Positions 1 to 10,849 of a stretch of DNA of 64,000 nucleotides are shown here, piece after piece (position 1 is the stretch's first letter; each line of letters opens with the position of its first letter). This stretch comes from Paralithodes platypus. Lineage: Eukaryota; Arthropoda; Malacostraca; Decapoda; Lithodidae. The notes beneath the pieces are model-generated. The model was not told the DNA's origin, ran no database searches, and worked only from the letters and a program-made list of their open reading frames with translations. Made by a program: the position numbers and the translations under genes. The stretch is taken from assembly GCA_032716605.1 (NCBI GenBank), contig CM064580.1, positions 35,575,518 through 35,639,517 of the forward strand, written 5' to 3'.

Positions 1-1
1 T

Positions 2-1301
2 GATAGGCAATATGGTTTTAGACGATGTCGATCAACTGCAGACATTCTTTGCCTTCTTACGCATCAAATCAACCAAGCTACAGACCAACATGGTGAAACA
101 CATACAATAGCACTGGATATATCAAAGGCATTTGATAGAGTCTGGCATCAATCCTTATTGTCGAAGATGTCACACTACGGCCTTGCATCATTAGTTCCAC
201 TAATTTCTTCTTATCTTCATAACAGAAAAATACGTGTAATGGTAGATGGCCTTTATTCTCAATTTCACTCAATAAATGCTGGTGTTCCCCAGGGATCAGT
301 TTTGGCCCCAACTCTGTTCCTCATTCATATCAATGATCTCATATCTACCACTCATAATCCAATACATTCCTACGCAGATGACTCAACACTCCACAGTTCC
401 TTCACATTTACCAATTCTTTCACCCAACCCGATCTTATAAATTCAAAAATAAACACTGCAATTTCTCTGAACCAGGACCTTTCTAGAATTAATGAATGGG
501 GACAAGAGAATCTAGTTTCCTTTAATGCACAGAAAACCAAGTACATTCAATTTTCTAACCGACAGAATCTCACTGACTCCCATATATTTTTTAATGATGT
601 AAATATTCCCACTTCCCCTAGTATTGACATTCTCGGTGTAACATTAACTACTAACTTGAGCTGGACACATTATGTTAGAAGCATTGCTAAGAATGCCTCT
701 AAAAAAACTGGGACTCCTGTACAGAGTTCGAGAATTCTTCACTGACGAGCAGTTGGCCGTAATATATAAAAGTCATGTGCGCTCTCAGATGGATTACTGT
801 TCACCTCTGTGGGGTGGAAGTGGAGTGGTTGCATTGAGGCAGTTGGACAAAATTCAAAATAAAGCTATTAGATTAATCAATAACCCTGCAATCACACAGG
901 ACCTTCCTACATTAGCCATACGAAGAAACGTTGCATCCCTTGCATTATTCTACAGATATTTTCACAGCAATTGTTCCGAGGAACTTGCTTCAATTGTGCC
1001 GCCTCTCCACATCTTTCCCCGTAGAACTAGGGCAGCTGAGAGCGCCCATGAATTTACACTTTCTCCTCCACAATGCAGAACTTCTGCTTATCAGAATTCA
1101 TTTATCCCCAGAGCTACTACTCTTTGGAATTCACTTCCCTCGAATTGCTTTCCACAAACTTACAATCAACAAATGTTTAAATCCAGTTGTTACAAACATT
1201 TTATGAATGGAGGATGCCTTTAGGCACATGGACCTTTTTGTTTTATCTGTGTTGTTCCTTCCTCCGTTCATTGTCTCTTAAAAAAAAAAAAAAAAAAAAA
1301 A
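2..1301 (+). pseudogene. LINE reverse transcriptase, 3' part with poly-A tail (jockey/CR1-like)
   Basis: This is the RT and C-terminal part of a non-LTR retrotransposon pol; the 5' part lies outside the window. The frame is open from base 2 and reads QYGFRRCRST, then the RT block LDISKAFDRVWH, then GVPQGSVLAPTLF, then the catalytic YADD box near 373-384. A single-base frameshift falls in a seven-A run at 701-707: six A's would join the upstream frame (NASKK) to the downstream frame (LGLLYRVREFF). The second frame runs to a TAG at 1221-1223 and contains MDYCSPLWGG and the typical tail TTLWNSLPS. A short 3'UTR and a 22-base A run (1280-1301) follow, marking a retroposed 3' end. It is non-functional as read, although a homopolymer sequencing error could explain the single shift. 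The clade is inferred from the style of the C-terminus only. Confidence 0.9.
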
Positions 1302-1309
1302 TCACTGCT

Positions 1310-1950
1310 ACCCTACACAATCCATTTCTGTCATGCCCTACCTATGCCTAACTCTACCCGCACCAATTCTAAAATTACCTTAACTTACCTTTCTATTCCC
1401 ACAGCTGCTTTACCCAACGTGCACCTGCCCACATCTGTTCTACTTAACCCTAAATTACCCACAATCCCTCTGCCCTTCATACACCCACTTTGCACTACTC
1501 TAACCACACGTACCGGTCCTGCCAATACTACTGTACAATACCCTACATACGCCTACCCACACCTGTTTCAATCAACCCTAAATATCTCACACCACCTCTC
1601 TATTACCCATACCTTCCCTAGCCACAGTATGACTCTACCTTACTCTACCCACATTTACCTCGCTCTACCTACTTCTGCCATGCCCTACCTACACATACCC
1701 ACATCTGTTCTACTTAACCCTAAATTACTCATCTTTTCTGACCTCTCCACACCTTGCCTACCTACACCTAACCCTACTCTACCTAAACCCATTCTACCTA
1801 ACTCTAAATTGCCCACACATTTTCAGACCTCTCCACACCTTACCCTACTCTACCTACGCCTATTCTACCTAACTCAAAATTACCCACGCCTCCCCTAAAC
1901 TACCCCCACACGCCCTAATTCCCCCCACACACATGCCCCACCCACAGCTA
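1310..1950. repeat. degenerate pyrimidine-rich minisatellite-like tract
   Basis: The plus strand is dominated by variants of CTACCTA, CCCACAC and CTAACCCTA. A segment beginning CCCACATCTGTTCTACTTAA recurs near 1429 and 1688. A 184-codon open frame across it is a by-product of the composition: low complexity and no recognisable domain. It directly follows the LINE poly-A tail, so it may be the old target site or an expansion seeded by it. Confidence 0.6.
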
Positions 1951-2085
1951 TTCTCTTGCCCGGGCCATACAGCACCACCTGACGCCCCAGCTGATAGAGG
2001 CGGGGTCCTGCTGCACGAGGTAACAAAGAGACTCGACCAGGCGTGAACCCTACTGATGAACTGGAACGCCTGGTACCATCCCTCT

Positions 2086-2105
2086 CAGGTCAGGTCAGGT
2101 CAGGT
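2086..2105 (+). repeat. (CAGGT)4 pentamer run
   Basis: Four exact CAGGT units, a one-base variant of the arthropod telomere unit (AGGTT/TTAGG). The run is too short to claim a telomeric origin. From here to 2880 the sequence is otherwise unremarkable, with loose TTAGGTT-like words between 2520 and 2800. Confidence 0.5.
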
Positions 2106-2880
2106 CGTTGGCTTATTAGTTATACAAAGGCATGCGTACAGAAACAAAGTACTGCTAACGAGACTATTCGGTCATAGTAAGATGATAAGTACATACAGCA
2201 CATTATGCAGGATGGATTATAGTAACTAGCTATTCAGCAATAAAGTTATCTAGAAATTGAATGATCACAGTTTTATATTATATACTTTTCAAACTTAATC
2301 TTAACGGTACATCCTCACCTCATCCCTATTACCACGGATGAACATGATTGGTTGGCAGTGATCTATAGAGTGGCTTTTTAAATAGAGAAATATAGATGCG
2401 TAATAATGTCAAGAGAAACACCATGGAGGGGTGGGGGGGATAATAGGGATTGTTTTTAATCTAACAACTTCTTTTTTGCAGTTCTTCCCGTCGAACATTG
2501 TGTAATATCAACTTTTGCAACGGTTAGGATAACGGCGGGATAAGCTGCCAAGTTAATTTGACCAGAGTAATAGGCAAACTTAGGCTGAGGTAGTTCTGAC
2601 CGTTAAATGTTGGTTAACTTACGTTGAAATTCGTTCTGACTGTTATGCTAGACAAACACAGGATTTAGGATATTTCTGACATTTTTCTGTCGGTAAACTT
2701 AGATTAGCTTACATTAGACTAAGTTGTGCTTGGTATACCTAGGCTGTGGTTAGTTCTGCTTGTGTAAGGTTCGATAACTTAGCCTACATTATGTTAGGCC
2801 TTACTGGAATAGGGAAGGCTAGTATCATGTGATGTAGAGGTGTACTAAACTGTCAAATTTGGCTACTATGTTAGTTGTTT

Positions 2881-3025
2881 GCGTTAAGGGGGGGGGATGG
2901 TCGTATTTATTGCGTTAAGGGGGGGATGGTCGTATTTATTGCGTTAAGGGGGGATGGTCGTATTTATTGCGTTAAGGGGGGATGGTCGTATTTATTGCGT
3001 TAAGGGGGGGATGGTCGTATTTATT
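2881..3025 (+). repeat. five-copy tandem array of a TTAA-type MITE terminus (28-31 bp unit)
   Basis: Five head-to-tail units start at 2881, 2912, 2941, 2969 and 2997. Each reads GCGTTAA, then a G run of 9, 7, 6, 6 and 7, then ATGGTCGTATTTATT. The last unit is the left end of the full MITE at 3000-3353, so the array is an expansion of that element's terminus including its TTAA. Copies differ almost only in G-run length. Confidence 0.9.
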
Positions 3026-3353
3026 TCCTCATTCATGTATTTTGTTATTGTTTTTTAGTTTCCTCCCTAGACCTACACAAGAAAAAAGACCCTACAGCAA
3101 AAATGTTGTAAACTATTCAATAAACAAATGTCTCGGCCGAAGGCCGGTTTCTCTTAAATTTCAGGCTTGCTATCGCTCGCCAGGAAAAATTGACACCTAA
3201 ATTACACGAACAGTCTTGATATTGGACAAAGATGTGGGGCGAAAAGTCTTAAAATCACCAAACTAATGGGCCAAACTTCATAAAATCTGAAAACTAATGG
3301 GGCTAAACATGAGGAAACAGGGGGACCAGAAAAAACGACCCATCTCCCCTTAA
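3000..3353 (+). mobile_element. TTAA-flanked foldback MITE, family 1
   Basis: About 354 bp bounded by TTAA at 3000-3003 and 3350-3353. The left end TTAAGGGGGGGATGGTCG is inverted at the right as CGACCCATCTCCCCTTAA. The interior has the family hallmarks in order: CCTCCCTAGACCT, GGCCGAAGGCC (itself a small hairpin), GCTATCGCTCGCCAGG, TTGACACCTAAAT, AACTAATGGGGCTAAACATGA. It has no coding capacity. A TTAA duplication is the target preference of piggyBac-type and some Kolobok transposases, so one of these may mobilise it in trans (inference). Confidence 0.85.
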
Positions 3354-3379
3354 ACTACGTAATGGATGGCTGGATTAGG

Positions 3380-3592
3380 TTAACCCTTTCAGTTTACTAC
3401 GGCAAGTAAAATCATGTAATTCTGGCTAACCTAAGGCGACATTACCAAGCTTAGAAAAGGTCTGTGGAAGTGAAAGGGATAATTTAGATGGATTTTACCC
3501 CTCTAGTTGATAAAGCTGTATTTAATCGTCTAGTATTAGCAAGAATGAAAAACAAAATACTCCACGATACTGAAAAGGTTAAGTAAAGCATG
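3380..3592. mobile_element. 213-bp TTAA foldback element, family 3
   Basis: TTAACCCTTTCAGT at the left and ACTGAAAAGGTTAA at the right are inverted copies. The arms continue imperfectly, with ATTCTGGCTAA on the left against TTAGCAAGAAT on the right. It has the same length (213 bp) as the copy at 53508-53720 and no coding potential. Confidence 0.75.
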
Positions 3593-3741
3593 AACTGATA
3601 CAAAAAGCTAAGACCAAATTATACTTGATCATGTTGCTTCATAATCATACATTCATAAGGGTAAGTCTACACGTATTCCTTATTACTCACAATGGCCATA
3701 GTAGTGCATAATCTGGAACTACAAAAAGTCTTCCATCTCCA

Positions 3742-4127
3742 TTAAGGGGGGTGACCTGCTTTTTGTTATTTCTGTCCTTTTCTCTCTTTCTCTGGCTTGT
3801 ATCCATTTGGCCCCATTCAGCCTATTGTTTTAAGACTTTTATCCCCATCCAGGTGTAAACATTTTACTGGTGAGCGGTAGCGAGCCAGCATATTTTTTAT
3901 TTTTGTTTGACAGCAGGCTAAATTTGTACATTTTTCGATAGAAAAATGTCTCCGGCGAAGCCGGATTTCTTCATATAATGCTGGCTCGTTATCGCTCGCC
4001 AGGAAGAAATCGACACCTAGATGGGGATAAACTTCTTAAAATAGTAGGCTGAATGGGGCCGAATGGATACAAGCCAGAGAAAAAGAGAAAAGGACAGAAA
4101 TAATAAAAAGCAGGTCACCCACCTTAA
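3742..4127. mobile_element. near-palindromic TTAA MITE, family 2
   Basis: TTAAGGGGGGTGACCTGC at the left is inverted as GCAGGTCACCCACCTTAA at the right, with TTAA at 3742-3745 and 4124-4127. Nearly the whole element is one palindrome: TGGCTTGTATCCATTTGGCC pairs with the GGCC...ATGGATACAAGCCA stretch, and GAGCGGTAGCGAGCCAGCAT pairs with ATGCTGGCTCGTTATCGCTC. The centre carries CTCCGGCGAAGCCGG. Two further copies lie at 37767 and 38823. Confidence 0.88.
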
Positions 4128-4147
4128 GTTCATTGACAGGAGTATAT

Positions 4148-4351
4148 TTAACCCATTCAGTACCGGTGATCTGTTTCATTATATTCTGGCAACTATTTGC
4201 CTATTTTATTCAGCTTGGGAAGGATGTCTACCCATTCAAAGGTTAAAGACTATTACAAATAATATTTTTAGTTACCACATATCCGTCATACAATTGTCTA
4301 AATGTAGCCGAAATGATATACAAAAGACGCCACCGGTACTGTACAGGCTAA
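4148..4351. mobile_element. diverged TTAA foldback element, family 3
   Basis: It begins TTAACCCATTCAGTACCGGT and ends with the inverted sequence ACCGGTACTGTACAGGCTAA. Internal words ATTATATTCTGG and GTCTAAATGTAGCCGAAATG pair across the centre. The right TTAA has decayed to CTAA, so the boundary there is approximate. Confidence 0.6.
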
Positions 4352-4560
4352 TCAGCCATACCCAGTATTTTGTTGGGGGAAATAAATGTTAACTTTTTAA
4401 TGTAGGCTATAAGGGATGTGCACTAAATGGAGGTACTATAGTCTTTTGAACTTGTCCACGATCAAATATGCGTCTTACTTTCAGATATTCACACATTCAA
4501 ACAGTTTCAATTCGACTTTGAAACCCCCACACAAACTGGAGCCTATGCCCTTCTCCCTAT

Positions 4561-4770
4561 TTAACCCCTGCTATCCCAGCGACGTCTCTATAATTATATT
4601 CTTGCTACTATTAGACGATTTTATTCAATTAAAAAATGGCCTCTAGCAACGAACAGGCTTCAAACTATCTCACTTTACCATTTTTACTGCCACAAATCCT
4701 TCTTAAGCTATACAAAATCGTCTAAATATAGCTAGAATGAAATTAAAAAGACGTCGCCGGTACAGTAGGG
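4561..4770. mobile_element. family 3 foldback element fused to a 55-bp tandem array
   Basis: The left end is TTAACCCCTGCTATCCCAGC followed by GACGTCTC and ATTAGACGATTTTATTC. The right arm has the inverse words AAAATCGTCTAAATATAGC, TAGAATGAAAT and GACGTCGCCGGTAC. No terminal TTAA is seen on the right; the right end runs straight into the 55-bp repeat, whose first bases are this terminus. Confidence 0.65.
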
Positions 4771-5245
4771 GAGAATACCAACCTGCACTACATAAACAAA
4801 TAAAGACGTCGCCGGTACAGTAGGGGAGAATACCAACCTGCACTACATAAACAAATAAACACGTCGCCGGTACAGTAGGGGAGAATACCAACCTGCACTA
4901 CATAAACAAATAAAGACGTCGCCGGTACAGTAGGGGAGAATACCAACCTGCACTACATAAACAAATAAAGACGTCGCCGGTACAGTAGGGGAGAATACCA
5001 ACCTGCACTACATAAACAAATAAAGACGTCGCCGGTACAGTAGGGGAGAATACCAACCTGCACTACATAAACAAATAAAGACGTCGCCGGTACAGTAGGG
5101 GAGAATACCAACCTGCACTACATAAACAAATAAAGACGTCGCCGGTACAGTAGGGGAGAATACCAACCTGCACTACATAAACAAATAAAGACGTCGCCGG
5201 TACAGTAGGGGAGAATACCAACCTGCACTACATAAACAAATAAAC
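4751..5245. repeat. 9 x 55-bp tandem array
   Basis: Nine units start at 4751 and then every 55 bases to 5191. Each begins ACGTCGCCGGTACAGTAGGG and ends CATAAACAAATAAAG. The copies are almost identical; the one substitution noticed is C for G just before 4861. Such homogeneity implies recent expansion. The first 20 or so bases equal the right terminus of the foldback element at 4561-4770, so the array appears to have started from a MITE end. Confidence 0.95.
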
Positions 5246-6020
5246 ACCTAAAAGCCAGTCATCCCCCCCCCGTCCCACTCTCTCTTTCTCTTTCACCTGG
5301 CCCCGTATAAGGTATAGGGGAGGTGGCACTGGCCGCTAGGGGTCAGTGGGCTAAAACCAAGGGAGGTGGAAGGTTGTGCCACTCTCGCCTCTCTGGCCTG
5401 GTGGCTTAGAGGTGTTAGATTGGTAGGAGGGGAGAGGTGTGGATGGTGGAGTGATTGTAGTGTGAGGAGGAGGGGAAAAAAGGAGTGGGCAAATAACGAA
5501 AAAGAGGGAGATCCACGTAAGACAATAATCGTGCACTTATTCACCCCTACTGCATTACGCTTCACCTTCCAGATGAACTTTGTCTCATTTATGTTTTCTA
5601 CTCTAACCCAAATAAAATAAGAAATTGGAGGGCATGTAGATGTAAATATAGAAAGGGAGAGATAAAGTGGTTAAATAAGGTAGAAGTTAGAAAAGATTGG
5701 GAGTAAGACAATAGAAGGCATTGATTGGTTTAATACATTTTTAGTTGAATTACAAGGACTCACAATAGGCCCAGTTACTAAGTTCTTCATTACTTGATGG
5801 GAGAACGAGATGTAAAAGAAAACAAATGAAGAATGGAAAGGGAATGATCAAGAAAGGGAACAGATTATAGAAAAGAGAGATACAGATGAGAAATAAGAAC
5901 AAGAGGAATGCAAGAGTTGTTAAATATGAGTATAGAAGAGGGCGATGATGATGAAAAGGCGATCCTTACAAAGCCAGGAAGGAAGATTAGACTGACAACG
6001 ACGGCAAGATGATCGCTGAT
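5246..6020. other. purine-biased non-coding stretch
   Basis: After a short C/T-rich patch (5266-5295) the plus strand becomes strongly purine-rich (AGAAGG, GGAGAG words). Open frames up to 90 codons exist on both strands but have biased composition and no recognised domain. I see no gene here. Confidence 0.5.
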
Positions 6021-6235
6021 TAAAGCCGGTATCACACGAGCTTTTTTAGTCAACATTCGACGATCAACATTTTTCTGGCAACTTTTCTGGAATATTTTTC
6101 ACTGGTATTGGAAACTAGACTGTTGATTGATGAATTTAGGTGACCGAAATATTCTAAATTTTTACCTCATAAGCTGCCAGACCAGTGTTAAGGATAAATG
6201 TTAGGTGAAAAAGCGCTCGTGTGATACCGGCTTTA
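6021..6235. mobile_element. 215-bp MITE with perfect TIRs and TA target site
   Basis: AAGCCGGTATCACACGAGC near 6023 is perfectly inverted near 6215-6233, and both ends are flanked by TA. TA plus short perfect TIRs is typical of Tc1/mariner-like elements (family knowledge). No coding sequence. The internal segment TATTGGAAACTAGACTG and GCTGCCAGACCAG recurs in decayed copies at 48013-48140 and just before the array at 62824. Confidence 0.8.
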
Positions 6236-7555
6236 GGTAAGGGAAAGTAATGAGCGTGAAAAATATATTATGAACTTAATAAAGGAGATCAGGAAATATT
6301 ACCAATACCAGAAAAACACATGGCATATCATATAAACATATCGTAAACACATACACATAATTATAACAAAGGAGATAATTATATAATTGATTGATAGAGA
6401 ACAATGAAGGAAGTGTAATACACATAAAAAGTAGAATACACGTAGCAAAAGAGGTATTGTTGAAGAATACATTAAGATATACCAGTATAAACTATATATA
6501 TATATAAACATTATCAATTCCTGTTTTTAGGAGATGAGAGTGAGCGTAACAAAAATAGGGGAATGGAGTCATACTCACACACACACGCACGCACTTATAC
6601 ACACCCTTCAATTTATCTCATAATTATTATTTTTCTGAGCATATTTTCATAATTCATGCTTCATTGAAACATGCAGTACATCTTAATTAATTCACATTAT
6701 AATTGTATTATTAAAACATGCTCACTTTTTTTCATAAGCTTAAATATCCAATAATATTCTTGCACGAACTTTCTTTCCATGTCCCTTATCTTCGGTTCAT
6801 AGGCTATACACACACTCATTCTTCCCTAGCCAGTTATGCATCGTTTGAAAGCTCGCAATCCAATATTCTTAAAAGGCAAATATTTAGTCTATTTATCTTT
6901 GCAAGATGGAAAATACACTTTTGAACATGTTATTAAACACATTGTCCCAGAAAAAAGGCCATTACTATAAACTGAATATTCAATTATTCTTGTCTTCTTC
7001 AGATCAATATAAGTGTTCATTAACTATTTACTGATCCAGGATATGTTTTATCAATTTAACTCGCTACATGAAGAGCTAAAAGGCAAACCTATGTTTATAT
7101 TATTCAAATTATTAAAAACAAAACTATATTTGATGGTAATTATTTCATAGTGTTTTCAGTAAAACTCGAAATTCTGTATTTAATAACACACATATATATA
7201 TAACTTTCTGTGACACTTTCTTAATTACCTACTATATTAAGTTTTTTCAAACTTCATGCTATCTTTATCTATCAACATTTAAACATGTCTCTATCTTATC
7301 TATATCCCCAAGCCGTGAACCAAGCAAGTCATAGTATCTCCTGCCATCATGTCTTCTCTGTGTAATTTAGCCTCCTTGTCTCGGCAATTCCACCTTGTTT
7401 ATAGCTCGCCTTCTCTCATTCAATGCCAGGCTGTATTTTTCTCGCAGTGTAATTTTGTCTCGCATTTCCTTGTTGAATATTTTATTTCCTGCCTTTTTCT
7501 GTACATGGACTTTCATTCATTATTCAACCAAAAAGAGATCACGTTGTGACGGTGC
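6236..7555. other. AT-rich non-coding sequence
   Basis: AT-rich DNA with a short (TA)n near 6493-6505 and a (CA)n patch at 6573-6590. No open frame with protein-like composition and no repeat family recognised. Confidence 0.4.
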
Positions 7556-7939
7556 ATAGCTAGTTATACTCAAGGTTAAGAGATACAACAGGTTGGCGCA
7601 CGCGCAGCCTGCTGACGTCACAATGCTGGACGAGAGAAAGAAAGATAGAAAAACACTCGCCTGCCAGCCAAACTGCTGCTACTAGACCACAGGGGTGTCT
7701 AACTCGAATATGCGGGCCTCGTGCGGCCCCACTCCCTCTAGCATGAGGCCCGTGAACCAGTTTGGCCAAGTAGTGTCAAATATTGTATTTTTTCTAGAAA
7801 TCTAGACATAATTATTATTTCTTAAATATATTATATATTGGTACTATATTAACTTAAGTACTAATTCTAGGAAGTATTTGTGAGAGTAAGAAGCTTTTAA
7901 AGTAGATAGGCCATATGCAGCTTCACGTGATCTTATGTT

Positions 7940-8340
7940 CTTATGTAATTGGGGTTGGGTGTGACAGGGATCTGCCTTGTGAGGGCCGATCGGCTTTTTA
8001 CAGACTCCCATTTTCTTAGGTTCTTATGTTCATTCATTAGAGAGACGCAGAGTTAGAGGGGATTTGATAGAGGTGTTCAAGTGGGTTAGTGGGATTAATA
8101 GAGGGGACATGAAAAATGTACTAAAGCCCAGTGATAGCGAAAGAACTATAACAATTGTTTTCAAGATAGATACATTTCGTTTCAGAAAATATATAGGCCA
8201 ATAGTGGTTTGGTAACAGAGTTGTAGATAGGTGGAATAGGCTACCAAGTGCTATAGTGGGATCAAGAATGATAGAGCTTTAAGATAAAATTAGATAGGCA
8301 TTTGGACGAGATGGGTCTCTGTAACGAGTGCAAGACTAAT
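7940..8340 (+). pseudogene. LINE 3' end plus RT C-terminal fragment
   Basis: 7950-8032 resembles a LINE 3' terminus (GGCCGATCGGCTTTTTACAG followed by TCTTAGGTTCTTATG). From 8037 a reading frame gives RRRVRGDLIEVFKWVSG, then FRFRKYIGQ, then WFGNRVVDRWNRLPSAIV, the conserved C-terminal tail of CR1/L2-type LINE polymerases. Three in-frame stops lie between 8200 and 8300, so it is dead. Upstream RT domains are absent. Confidence 0.8.
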
Positions 8341-8517
8341 TTATTCAACCTTTCTATATATGGAAGATATATATATTATGGATAATTTTGGTCATTCTTC
8401 GTTGTACTGACTCCAAATAAACTATATATGTCCATTCTGTAATGAGGACATCAAATTTGAACAGCATAATCTGAACCTGGTATATACCGGTATACACACA
8501 TACATACAAATAATTAC

Positions 8518-8792
8518 ATTCCGTAAAACCAGGTCGCTTCGGACTTGGGTCGTAACTTCGGACATTGGCGATAATAAGTAATTAGCCACTTTTCAAGATG
8601 ACTTCGGACACCATTTAGGATAAGGATAGCTCTCTTATTATGGGGGATAATTTTAGGAGGCTTCCTGGATTACCGCACACTATCACCACACATCACTTTA
8701 CCTAGTTATATCTCTATAATGTGTTTACAGTCAGGAGATATCGTTAAAAAACCTCGAAAATTTTCCGAAGTTACACGGTTTTACGGTTCATA
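8518..8792. mobile_element. foldback MITE with CCGTAAAACC ends
   Basis: CCGTAAAACCAGG...CTTCGGA at 8521-8550 is inverted as TCCGAAG...CGGTTTTACGG at 8764-8790. TTCGGAC occurs repeatedly inside. No coding sequence. It sits inside the putative 7562-9207 element. Confidence 0.6.
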
Positions 8793-8818
8793 GCCTACAT
8801 ACTACACACACACATATA

Positions 8819-8865
<47 letters not shown>

Positions 8866-8869
8866 GAGT

Positions 8870-8918
<49 letters not shown>
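8819..8918. repeat. (AT)n microsatellite
   Basis: Two long TA runs separated by GTATATAGAGTATACA. Confidence 0.95.
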
Positions 8919-8921
<3 letters not shown>

Positions 8922-9207
8922 TGCATCCAAAATGCATCCAACAACTTGACAATATAAAGGCATTTTGTTCAGTTAAAATAGAAGAGCTGCACTTTCACAG
9001 GGCATTTTACAGTAGTTATAGCATCACGGTATGAATTAAAAGAAAACGGAGGATAGTGCTGGCTCGGCTGCTCCTTTGAGAATGAATGGTAAACAGTCGA
9101 GTGACCTCCGACCCTTCCTTCCTCGTGACGTCATGCGCGAGCGGGTACGAGTTTGAGTGACCCCATGCTCCAACCTGTTGTATCTCTTAACCTTGGTTAT
9201 ACTCACC

Positions 9208-10590
9208 CTCCAAGTTCACTCCAAGGGGTCTCTCTGGTGAAGCTCTAAGCCGAAACTCTTTTTATCCCAAGCAACTCTCTATGTGATTGATCAACGTGTC
9301 TCAGTCATGTGAAACGTGGTCTACCCGAAGGTCTCCATCTCTCAGATATTTTACTCATCAAAACCACTGCGTGAGCAAGGTCAACTTCAAGGAGACGAGC
9401 CACGAGCTCTACATCCAGCCAACAGGGGAATAACAAGTATAGCAGTGTTGGTCTGGTTGCCGGAAACAAGATCCAACAATGCTCAATATCTTGGACATTA
9501 TGAAGTTCAGGAAGGGAATACTATTAAGATTCCTGGTGAAAGAGACATGCAGACAAACGTATAACCCTCATGACTGAAGTACACAGGGAGGAGAAGATCG
9601 TCACATCAACTTCTCCCCAGCAAGCACCATTATTGCAGCCACACTATTAGTATAACCAACCATCAGAGCTGATCTTACCACAGCCAGGGTAACTCACTGC
9701 TGAAAGAGCCAGATGTCAACTCTCAGCCTCCAAAGCTCTCCAGACAGATAGGGTACCGGTAGTCGATCATTATCTCATTGAGCTCGGATATTTTAAGTCA
9801 CAACCAAGAATTCCCTCCAGACATTGAATTAGAAAGAGACTCTCTGACATCGCGAATCATCAATGCAGCGCAACAACTTCCAAAATTAGAATTTCAGGAA
9901 GTAGGGGTCCCTACCTTCATTATGATGGACACCTATCAGGTTCGGGCCAACCTACACTTGGAAGCAACGTAGTTTTCAGCAGATGAGTGCAAGACCCGCT
10001 CAAACCAGCTGGATTTCCCTTCAAGTTACTGGAAGTTGTGGCGGGAGGTTTTGTTATTGGTTTCCTTCCTTTACACAGGTTGCCTGCCAAGGCTATAAAA
10101 TTGTATCTACCCATCCAGTTTTAGAATCGATCGTTGATAAGCATTAGTATAAAGAGGGGATACTCAGCATGCCCTCTGCTCCAGTACAGAGGAAGCTTTA
10201 TCCTGTACAATCATCCCCCTGGGATGATCAAGAGGCCAGGCTGGTACTCCCCACAATCATGGCGACACCACCATTCCATCATCAGGTCATCTCCGCCTGA
10301 CCGCAATATCAACAGCCCGCCCAGAAACTGTCCCGAGGCTACAGTCTGATTCATTGGTTCGTTGACTGTAGTAATCAAACACTGTGTAAGGCCAAAGGGT
10401 AAACTCTTAAATCTTTTCAATTAAATTAAAACCAGGAGAACGAATCACGGATGATTGGAAACTATGCAGGACAGTTAATGTACGATTTGGTAATATTGAG
10501 GTTACACAGATTTTCATCAAGACTATTAACAAACTTTTAAGCTAACTGTACAAACATGCATAAATAATATAGGACAAGATTTTTAGTTGA
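9208..10590. other. mixed-composition sequence without a recognised gene
   Basis: Less AT-rich than its surroundings. Frames of 64-82 codons occur on the plus strand (for example 9316-9564 and 9778-9972), but none shows a domain I recognise. It could be the relic of an old LTR or other element. Confidence 0.3.

Positions 10591-10592
<2 letters not shown>

Positions 10593-10634
<42 letters not shown>
10593..10634. repeat. (GT)n microsatellite
   Basis: Uninterrupted GT dinucleotides. Confidence 0.95.
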
Positions 10635-10638
<4 letters not shown>

Positions 10639-10849
10639 CACTTACTTGTTCGTCAAGGGGAATCCACGCAATGCGAGCTAAGCTCATTATTATCGCGCCT
10701 CCTTAACTGGGAATGTATTGCGTGAAATGCATGTTAAGTGTTTATGTATGGTTGGAATGGCTGTGGATGTGTGTGTAGTCTGTATTTTAGCCAATTGGCG
10801 ACATCTGGTAACGAAGGCTTAGGGTTAATCTGTACGGTACCAGTCTCAC

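Larger units (their letters stand above)
7562..9207. mobile_element. possible 1.65-kb non-autonomous element defined by 30-bp inverted ends
   Basis: The left sequence AAGGTTAAGAGATACAACAG (7574-7593) is inverted as CTGTTGTATCTCTTAACCTT near 9175-9194, with the match extending outwards through TATAAC/GTTATA-like bases. A hAT-like terminus CAGGGGTGTCTAACTC lies just inside the left end at about 7690. The interior holds LINE debris (7940-8340), a foldback element (8518-8792) and an (AT)n tract. No transposase is visible. The paired ends may instead belong to two unrelated repeats of one family in opposite orientation. Confidence 0.5.

Noticed and set aside
701..707. Programmed ribosomal frameshift in the LINE RT
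   Set aside because: The A7 run lies inside the RT region where such signals are not expected, and a single inserted A is the simplest explanation.
1344..1898. 184-codon open frame, Pro/Thr/Leu-rich
   Set aside because: It follows from a degenerate CTACC/CCCAC pyrimidine repeat; no domain and no codon structure beyond the repeat.
4751..5245. CRISPR-like array
   Set aside because: Units are directly tandem with no unique spacers, and the context is eukaryotic.
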